From an uncultured Chlamydiaceae bacterium (lineage in GTDB: Bacteria > Chlamydiota > Chlamydiia > Chlamydiales > Parachlamydiaceae): a stretch of DNA of 18,585 bases. Under the pieces are notes generated by a model, which worked only from the letters and a program-made list of their open reading frames with translations, was not told the origin of the DNA and did not search any database. Location of the stretch: NCBI GenBank assembly GCA_945957185.1, contig CAMFKA010000012.1, positions 1 through 18,585 of the forward strand, given 5' to 3'. This document shows, in pieces, positions 8,518 to 16,500 of this stretch; the stretch's first letter is position 1, and each line of letters begins with the position of its first letter. The position numbers and the translations under genes were made by a program.

Positions 8518-9287
8518 CCAAACTTCCGGTAAGAACAGCGCTCCTCTGGATTTGGGGATCGACCATCGTTTTTTCCGGGGGAGTCGTTCTAGCGCTGCAG
8601 CTGAAGCAAAAGTGGAATTCCGAGATTCGCCGCAATCCCAAATTCGTCATTCAATCGATTGTGCAAAAATGCGATTCGGTGGAGTCGTTGTCCACAGATT
8701 ACATTGCCGAGTGTCTGGGTTTGTCGCTCGATGCATCGTACACTCCGTTTCAAAAGTCTACGGGTGATCTAAAACGCATTTTAGAGTCTTCGCCTTTGAT
8801 TAAAGAAGCGACGGTGTCGAGGATCATCCCCAACAGCCTTTACATCGAATATACCATGCGTCAACCGATTGCGTTGGTGCACGATTTCCAAAACACCGCT
8901 TTTGATGCCGAAGGGGAACTTTTTCCTCTGCAGCCCTTTAGAACACCAAAGGTGCTTACAGAGGTCGCTTTCGGCGACAATATGGAAAAAAAGATGCCGC
9001 TGGCGTTGGAAATACTGCAATTTGCCGGAGGGCAAGTTTGGGCAAAGCCTTTAAAGCGGCTGCAACGGATCGATTTAAGTCGAATTGATCGCCCGAAACT
9101 CAGTCAAAGGGAATTGATCTTTGTTTTTCAAACCGATTCCGATGCAATGGTTTATCTGAGGTTACCCGTTAACGATTGGAAAGATAGGTTGACGCTGGTT
9201 GAAAAGATCCCTTCCGATTATTTGACGGATAAGGTTGTCGACCTTCGACTGCCTTCAACAGCGTATGTGAGCTCATTTTCTAGATAA
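8514..9287 (+). CDS. ftsQ: FtsQ/DivIB-like division protein
   Basis: A 257-residue bitopic inner-membrane protein. It has a short cytoplasmic N terminus, one membrane helix at about 8-29 (rich in Leu, Val, Ile and Gly), then a periplasmic domain. Residues about 43-115 look like a POTRA domain: the segment SSPLIKEATVSRIIPNSLYI followed by EYTMRQPIAL is the characteristic FtsQ pattern (short loop, strand, PxxL, xxRxPxA). A second beta-rich part follows (FDAEGELFPL and on). FtsQ links early and late divisome components (FtsB, FtsL). Sequence identity in this family is low, so the call rests on topology, the POTRA pattern and position after murC-ddl, where ftsQ belongs. The ATGA overlap with murC-ddl and an AGAAGGGG stretch about 13 bases upstream support the start. 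It is the last gene of the cluster. Confidence 0.8.
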   Translation: MTKLPVRTALLWIWGSTIVFSGGVVLALQLKQKWNSEIRRNPKFVIQSIVQKCDSVESLSTDYIAECLGLSLDASYTPFQKSTGDLKRILESSPLIKEATVSRIIPNSLYIEYTMRQPIALVHDFQNTAFDAEGELFPLQPFRTPKVLTEVAFGDNMEKKMPLALEILQFAGGQVWAKPLKRLQRIDLSRIDRPKLSQRELIFVFQTDSDAMVYLRLPVNDWKDRLTLVEKIPSDYLTDKVVDLRLPSTAYVSSFSR

Positions 9288-9516
9288 ATGCCTTCTTGCA
9301 TAAATCACCACTGAGCCACTGAGATCACAGAGGAGGAATGAGCTGGAGAGGATTCAGGGTACATAACGCAAATGAAAACTTTATTTCAGTAGAGTTTTTT
9401 TCTCGAACCTTATGTCAACAATGAAACGGCAATTGAATGATATGATCACTCTCATATCCCTCAGAAACTCTCTGTGATCTCACTGGCTCAGTGGTTAATT
9501 ATGCAACAAGGCATTT
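9286..9516. repeat. Inverted-repeat element with 47-base arms (MITE- or REP-like)
   Basis: The left arm is 9286-9332 and the right arm 9470-9516. The reverse complement of one matches the other at 43 of 47 positions, without gaps (counted by eye). The arms contain a tandem CCACTGAG motif followed by ATCACAGAG; the inner flanks (about 9333-9350 and 9445-9469) pair further, but imperfectly. The 137-base core has no open reading frame of note. It contains a smaller inverted pair (ACATAA 9361-9366, TTATGT 9410-9415), so the whole unit could fold as a nested hairpin. It sits between convergent genes: the left arm begins within the ftsQ stop codon, and the right arm encodes the last five or six residues and the stop of the - strand gene. 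No target-site duplication is evident. I infer a non-autonomous mobile or dispersed repeat that may also act as a two-way transcription barrier. Confidence 0.75.
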
Positions 9517-10403
9517 TGGAATCTTGAATGCCTTCCTGTCTCTTCTGGAGTTATTTTAAATGCATTCTCATAATACATATAACGGGTTTCTGTTGGTAGA
9601 TGGAATATAGGAGTTACACGCGCAATTTTTTGATTGGCATCAATAATAAAACGCTCCTCACTGACTGCAGACGTCTTAGGATATTTTGATTGTTTAAAAG
9701 ATGGGGTTTGCTTCTCCCACTTAGTATTCAAATGAACCAACGCAAAATTATCCTCTATCGAAAGATAAGAATTTGGAGGATCGTTCCGTGTGGGTTTGTC
9801 AAATTTCGCTATCGCAAATAAACAGCCATTGATCTGAAACAATTTAAGGTTGTCGTTGTTGCTTAATCGATGGTATTCAAATTGTGAAAAAGCCAAAAGG
9901 CGTGTTCGACAATCTCGAAGATTATCAAGTTGTTCTCCATTTTTTGAATACAAGCACTCTTGATTCTTCATGAATACGTAGTACGTACGATGGGTGATAT
10001 TGGTTATATCTAAGTTGTCTGTATAGTAATTATCAAAAAAGTCGTGAATTTCTTTACGTTTTGCCGCCATCGCTTGAAGCATAGCGAGATTATCTGCTCC
10101 GGCAATACCTTTTACTTGTTCAACGGTTAATCCCAAACGTTTCGCCGCACTATTTTTGTTGATGTAGATCGCTTTACCACCGACCGTCATTTTGACGTGT
10201 GTAAAGTGGTAAATGATTTTGTCGAAAATCGAAGCCTCACTTGCTTTGACGCAAGCTACATTAAATCGAAGATCGGCAACATCGTCCACCAAAAGATTGA
10301 TTCTGGATTTTGTTTTTCCGGCGCTGTGTACAATTTCAAATTGAGCAAATTGTTGCATATCAGCTTTAGATGTTGAAATACGCAAATCTGAATTTGTTGC
10401 CAT
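9495..10403 (-). CDS. Protein of unknown function, 302 residues
   Basis: I do not recognise this protein. It has no signal peptide and no membrane helix. The N terminus (MATNSDLRISTSKADMQQF) is polar and rich in Ser/Thr, which would allow type III secretion in a chlamydia but does not show it. The middle (about 95-150) is largely helical (SAAKRLGLTVEQVKGIAG, then MAAKRKEIHDFFDNYY). The second half looks mixed alpha/beta with many aromatic residues (TYYVFMKNQECLYS, LFQINGCLFAIAKFDKP) and five cysteines overall. The start is supported by AGAGAGAAG about 9 bases upstream and by a promoter at 10436-10464. It is convergent with ftsQ and divergent from the giant gene, so it is not part of the cell-wall operon. 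Its last residues (ALLHN) and stop lie inside the inverted-repeat arm, so insertion of the element may have changed the original C terminus. Lower GC than the mur genes. Confidence 0.8.
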   Translation of the reverse strand: MATNSDLRISTSKADMQQFAQFEIVHSAGKTKSRINLLVDDVADLRFNVACVKASEASIFDKIIYHFTHVKMTVGGKAIYINKNSAAKRLGLTVEQVKGIAGADNLAMLQAMAAKRKEIHDFFDNYYTDNLDITNITHRTYYVFMKNQECLYSKNGEQLDNLRDCRTRLLAFSQFEYHRLSNNDNLKLFQINGCLFAIAKFDKPTRNDPPNSYLSIEDNFALVHLNTKWEKQTPSFKQSKYPKTSAVSEERFIIDANQKIARVTPIFHLPTETRYMYYENAFKITPEETGRHSRFQNALLHN

Positions 10404-10435
10404 AGATTAATCTTCTCTCTTGTTTCACTGTAATT

Positions 10436-10464
10436 TTAATACAAATTTGTTAAGGATCTGTAAA
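10436..10464 (-). promoter_or_regulatory. Sigma-70-like promoter of the unknown - strand gene
   Basis: Read on the - strand, TTTACA (-35, positions 10464-10459) is followed after exactly 17 bases by TATTAA (-10, positions 10441-10436). Transcription would begin near 10429, giving a leader of about 25 bases that includes the AGAGAGAAG ribosome-binding site. The match is good, but the region is AT-rich, so a chance match is possible. Confidence 0.5.
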
Positions 10465-10480
10465 TTTCATGTAAATTTAC
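10460..10480. promoter_or_regulatory. Palindrome in the divergent promoter region, possible operator
   Basis: GTAAATTT and its exact reverse complement AAATTTAC form 8-base arms around a 5-base centre (CATGT). The left arm overlaps the -35 box of the - strand promoter (10459-10464), where a bound dimeric regulator could block it. The same stretch also reads as a direct repeat of GTAAATTT (10460 and 10471). AT-rich composition weakens the case. Confidence 0.35.
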
Positions 10481-10508
10481 TGTTTATTGTGAATGTGTTA
10501 GTTAATTA

Positions 10509-10547
10509 TTGAATATTAACATTTATTTGTGTTAGAATGTCTATATG
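10509..10547 (+). promoter_or_regulatory. Extended -10 promoter of the giant gene, candidate leaderless start
   Basis: TTGAAT (10509-10514) and TAGAAT (10533-10538) are separated by 18 bases, with the extended -10 element TG at 10530-10531. The predicted transcription start, about 7 bases after the -10 box, falls on or next to the A of the ATG at 10545. No Shine-Dalgarno sequence precedes that ATG. The mRNA may therefore be leaderless, or translation may start elsewhere. Confidence 0.45.
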
Positions 10548-13500
10548 AATAATTCTCAAATTCCCGTTAGATCAAACGCTTCTCGTTGGGTTGTTTTTAA
10601 CACTGCTGTTGAAAATCGAATGAACGATCCCGCAACTTGGCGAATCACAAAGATCGCACTCCATGTGATTTTAGCACTTTCTAATTGTTTGAATTCTCTC
10701 TTCAGATGTTGCCGTTCGCAAAATGTTGATCCGCTCTACCTGCCTCGCGAAAATTCTCAAACACCGGTGCCTCAAGAGCTTATTGCACCGCTCGCAGGAA
10801 CCTCTTCCGCAACACAATTTATTCAAGACGCCCTAGCTAACCTTCACACTCTTCGGATTGCAAAACTCACAGCACAACCGCGAACTTATTTTCAAACTTT
10901 GGCGAACGAATTTGGACTCAATTCACAACTGGAGGGAACCACACATAGTGCAACAATTCGGTTGCTGTCACAGTTTTTTGCGACGATCTCTCCGGAAGAA
11001 CTTCTAGGTCAATACGGTATTGATTCGTTTATGCTGCAAGAAATAAGGGGTGCGATTTTACTGTCATCAGCAACTATCCCTAAAACAAGAGCTTCCATCG
11101 CAACGGCATTAGCAGAAGGTAGACCCGTCCTTCTTACTGGAGGGTGGACAGGAGCTCCTCACGGTCACGCGATGATGTATGAAGTAATCCCCGTCGATAA
11201 CGCTACCGTTCATTTTCGTATCTACAATTTGGGGGCAGGGGCTGAATATCATCAAATTCACGATGTCGATGGGAAGAGTAAAGCAGCTCCCGGAGTGGAG
11301 TGGCGCTCTATCCAAAAAGATGTGTTGCTCGGATCTAATGTTTTGAAAGCAATGATTGAAATGCAAACCGAACTGCGTGATCCCAAAGAAGGTGTCGATA
11401 CGAAATACAGCGCAAAAGATATCTATCAAGGGCTGTTTGAACTGCTTTCTCCCACAAGTAGTCATGTTATTCACGGAAACGTTCCTTTTAAAACGTTACA
11501 ACACTCGGGGATCTGTACGTGGAGATCGATAGAAGCGTTTTTGTCGACGCGATTGTCAGAAGCTCAATACAAAAAACTTATTCTCGATGTCAAACTAAGC
11601 AGCCTTTGCGCCCTTTGCGATATTCTGGAGCGCTCTCCTGCCGATGATTTATCACTCAAAATCTTGACATTGATTAACAAAGGGCGTTTAAAACTTGCAC
11701 GCAAGGTTGACAATGCTTTTGAAAGAAGCTTTGTTTCCGAAGCTTATGCGCTTGAGGCGATACAGTTACTAAAAGAGGTTTCTCGTTTAGTGAAAAGTCG
11801 CTCTTCTTTGGTTTATGCTGAGATATCTACAAAAGCAGAAAATCCATCCACGGTTCAAAGTCCACATATAAGTACCCCTGAGGTTCCCCCACTGGAATGC
11901 CTTTTTGCTTCGCAAAGTTCTCAAGGGAGTGGTGTTTTAAATGCTGACGCGTATCATTATTTAAACGCGTATTCGTATTTAAATCAGTGTTTTGTCACAG
12001 ATGTACAAACAACGCAGGAAAACCTCGAAAAAGCGGCGGCATATGCGGAATGTCTATGGTTGAAGAACGGAGGATACGATGCATTGAATGGCGCGCTCAT
12101 TCAATATATCCGCAAACTGCCTTCTAGCCTCGAATTTTGGTCGTCTATGAATTGTCTTGGTCAGTCTACGACTTCAAAGATATCGGAATGTTTGCTGATT
12201 TTGGGAGAAGTGGCATTTAAAACTGCATTTATGGTGGAAAATTCCCCTTTAGTTCACCCTGAAAATGTTTACTGCCAAAGCAAACTAAAGCATATATTTT
12301 TGATTTTAAGCGGAATGAATTCAAAATTGCGCGATAAAGTAAAAGTAAAAAGTAGAGGTTTAAGTAATGATAACGTTTATTGTATGGTTTTCGGCAAAGA
12401 ATATACTCCTATTTTTGGTGAGAAAATCTTCTCTTTTGCAAAATATGATCTTTTTGGAGCAAAAGGCTTACCAGACAATTTGTCTTTGGAAATGAAAGTA
12501 AGTAAAAATCATCCTAATAAAAATTCTGAATTAGAGAATCACATATTCGAATTTTTATTGAAAGTAGACCCTCATCTCCACGGAGCTATGGGTAAGATTT
12601 TGAGCTCAAGTGGCAATGACCCTTCAATGACTGACCTGCAAAAAAATATAATGCTCTTAAAAAGTAAAGCCCTTCCTTTTTGGATGCAGGGGTATCGGCA
12701 TTGCGCGCTCGCTGAAACGTGGCTTATTTACAATCAGGTAGGTCGTATTTCAAGTCTTGATCCTAAAATGCATTTGAAATTTTTATTTCTTCCAGGCAAT
12801 GCAAATGATGAAGCAGTAACTGTCGGATTAACAGGAGTGTACCAAGAGATATTTGTTGATAACCCTAAATTAAACAAACGGTTGGAATCGTATCCATCTT
12901 GGATTGGTTACGCTTATAAGTTTGAAGGGTGGTTCAGGCCGATCAAAAATGTGACCTTACGTTCAATGATGGAAAAATTTGCTTATTGGTATAACCGTGA
13001 AAAGGGGGTGCTGAGCGAAAACTTTGCAAATGGTGAACTTTATGAAATTGCAATGCTGTTCGTAACGAACGAACAGCGGCCTTCAAAACTGTTTGCTTAT
13101 TTTACTAAATATCCTTCGAAGTTGAACGACCCTGATTTTCAAGTGCTTTTTAAGTTTCTTTTCTATGATAGTTGCGTAACGAAAGCTATCAAAAATGGGA
13201 CAAACCATTATTTATGTGAAATAGCTTCCAAATTCATCCAAGAGCGCTTTTACGCCTCTTTTCAACAAGATGAAATTCAGGCTTGTGTATTCCTTAATCA
13301 AATTGCAGGAGCTTTAGAGACTTTTTTTCCCAATGATCCAGTTTTTAATACAACATTCCAACGGTTTGTCGCGCTATTAGGAAAACCCGCGTTAGAATTT
13401 AAGGACGCCTTGCATATCTACATGGGGTTGATTGAGTATGTTTATCGACAAGATAGCCCTTCAAATGATCAATTGTTTTTCGCTTTGAAGGGGCTAGTCC

Positions 13501-16500
13501 ATTCTTCATTCGGAGGGCAGTATAACGAGCTTATAGATCCTGAAATGGTGCGCTGCCGCAATAGTTTTAAGTTTAAATTTGCAAAGCAAATCATTCAATT
13601 TTTCAGTCTTTCTTCTCAGGTTGATAGCGTTGTTGTAAATGCGGTATTAAAAGATAGAGGGGTAGGTGATGAACGCTGGTCCTGCTCTCCAAACCCAACC
13701 GGTGAAATCGTAAACGATCGCAATACAATTATATATGATCCTTTTACAGGACAACTTCAAGGTGTCAATCAACAGTGTCCGATTCCTCATAAAATTTTGA
13801 AGGCCCCCGATTTTGCGAGGTTATTTCCCAATTTATACTTTTGTGATGGGGTCATGAATGATGTTTGCAAAATTGTCACTCCAAATCAGGAAGAAAACTA
13901 TGTTTTTTTAGATGCTCAAAAGCATCTAATAGTAGACCGTAAAAACTTGTCAGATGGATCGTGGTCTCGACTAACGAATTTAAAACGCTATCTTCAGACA
14001 GTCAAAATGAACGACGAGACGACAAAATTACAATCTTTGTTCCATAGCATCTACATCGCTGTCAAATATGAAGGGTGGGTCAACAGAGCAACGCCTAATC
14101 AAGTGCACCTTTACGAACAAAATAAAACCGGAATGACGCCCTACATATTGGATGTCGACACAATGGTGCTGCATGATACCGACCGTGCTGTTGCTTTACG
14201 AAAACCTTCTTCACGGCTCTCTCGAGTCGAAGCTATAGAATTCATTCACGAGTGGTATTCTACCGCAACAGATGCAGCGTCATCGACGCCGGTGTACATA
14301 GAGCTTCCCCGCTATAACCTAGAATTCGAAAGAGTTGATGGGGGCTATGTTTCACGGCAGTTTTCGGGTTACTATTTGCGTGAAAATGCGCGCATTGCTA
14401 GCTTGGGGCGTTATAAGGAGTATTTAGTCTTAGAAAATGAAGATGGGCACAAAAAAATAATCCTTCCTTGTCCCGAATTGAAGCCTATGAATAAAAATAA
14501 CTCCGAGACACTCCTTCCTATTTATCAATTTGACTATCAGACCTCTAATATTTTTGACCTTGGTTTGCGTTATTTCGTTTATAGTTTGGATAGCAACGGC
14601 GTCCCTTTTGGAAATTCTTTAGAATCTAATTTGTGGCTGGCATTTGTGTTTGTTCTGGTTCATAAATACGATTTATCTGCACAAATTTTAATGGTAATGG
14701 GAGATAAACCCGTTCCTTATTCTGAACAAGAACAGGTAGTTTTAGATTACATCGCCAATATCAAAATGTTTAACGGCGACAATTCCGGTGAGGCGCACGG
14801 AATCGGGCTTTATGCTCGATTTCTTTTGGCGCGGAACAAATCAGTGACCAAAGAGTTAAGCGCGCACGAGATCGAATGGTTGTTGACAGCATACCAATCC
14901 TATTTACAGCACGCTAACAATGCAATAGCGCTTCGATTAACTCCATTTGAAGAGCGTTACCTGTGTAAATGGTTATTAGGTTCTGCTGATTGTAAAGATT
15001 CCACATCTTTAATTCCGATTCAAAATCGTTACGATACGTTAACAACCGAGTGTGTAAGGAGTACTCAGCTGATAACAGGTTCTGGGACAACAAATCAAAC
15101 TCAACAAAAACGCACCCAACTTTTGAATCATTGGAAGGCTGATGCTGCTTTTAATCAGTCAGCAAGAACTCCCTATCTTTTGACCAGGGCAGGTTACCAT
15201 ATCGAAAATCATTTCGGTTACTTCCATCAACTTGCAGCTGGAGCGTCCGGACCGGAAAAAGACACATTGATCACAGCTTGTCATTTTCTCAAAAGCCAAG
15301 AGCAATATCGGTTGTTGGGTGAATATTTACTACTGATCAGTGAACGCCCTCATATTTACGTGAGCCCTGCAGTGGTGCGAAAAGAAAAATGGTCGTTAGT
15401 ACAGCAGCAGGCAAAGGAGCTCTTGCAGCAATATCCTAAACAAAAAGCTCAATATGCCCACCTCAAACAACAACAGCCTGAATTGCGTAGAATTATTTCA
15501 AAAAAAGCGACCGTAGGGACATATTCATTTGCTTTTACTCCAAAAAATCAAGCGGAGTTTACGTTTGAGTTGGAAAGCTATTTCACTGCGAATATTTCTG
15601 AACAGGGTAGTGATGATGCAAGAGCGTTCAAGGAGTGGTTACAAGAAGTGATGCAGAGCAGAGGAATGTTGACGCCGTTAGAGCAGAGAGAATATAATCG
15701 TTTGTTGACCGATAGCGATGAAGTACAAGAATCCGAGCATTACGACATTACCTCCGAACAGTTGACAGCGCTAGAAACGTTTCTTTCCGAAAACACAGAA
15801 GACAGTAAATCGAGATTAAATCAACTTCGAACCTCGATTTTGAAGGCTGCTCGCAATGTCCCTCCTCTACAAAAATTGAAGGAGCTGGGTGGACAAAAGA
15901 AAATAGCTTTCGCTGAAATTCTCATCAGCTTTGCAAGAAAAAAACCGGAGCTTCTTGCGTCCAAAAATCCGGCGCTCACGCAAGAGGTTTTGGACGCATT
16001 ATACAACGATTTAGCTGAATATCTGCAGCTCGCAACCATGGAGCAGCAGAGAGAGAGGGTATTGGCAGCAATTCGAAAAGTTAAAAAAGCTACAGGCGAG
16101 AAACGTAAAGGATTGATTCAATCTCTAAGAAAAGCAGCGTGCGCTCGACGCGCTTACGCAGTAGAAAAGAACCCTGCGTTGTTGGTGTTTGAGTACTACT
16201 CCGAAAAGCTTCTGTGGGATAAGCAAGTAGCAGGATTACAACTATTCCTCGAAAGAAAAGAGGAAAATCCCGTGATGGAATTGATCATGGGATCGGGAAA
16301 ATCCGAAGTGCTGCTTCCGTTGCTAGCGCTTTTAAGAGCGGATGGTGAATGCATTTCGATGTTGATAGCCCCTCAAACTCTGTTTGAAAATATATCCGGC
16401 AACACTCACAAAATTATCAAGGAAGCTTTTGGACAGACATTAAAAACATTACATTTTGATCGAAATACAAAATTGACTCAAACCAAATTGCAATTGATGT

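Noticed and set aside
9374..9401. Possible intrinsic terminator: AAAACT, 12-base loop, AGTTTT, then a T run
   Set aside because: The stem has only one G-C pair and would be unstable; the large inverted repeat around it is the better explanation for the structure here.
11109..11474. 121-codon open frame on the - strand inside the giant gene
   Set aside because: Antisense to a continuous coding frame that keeps its motifs; no supporting signals.
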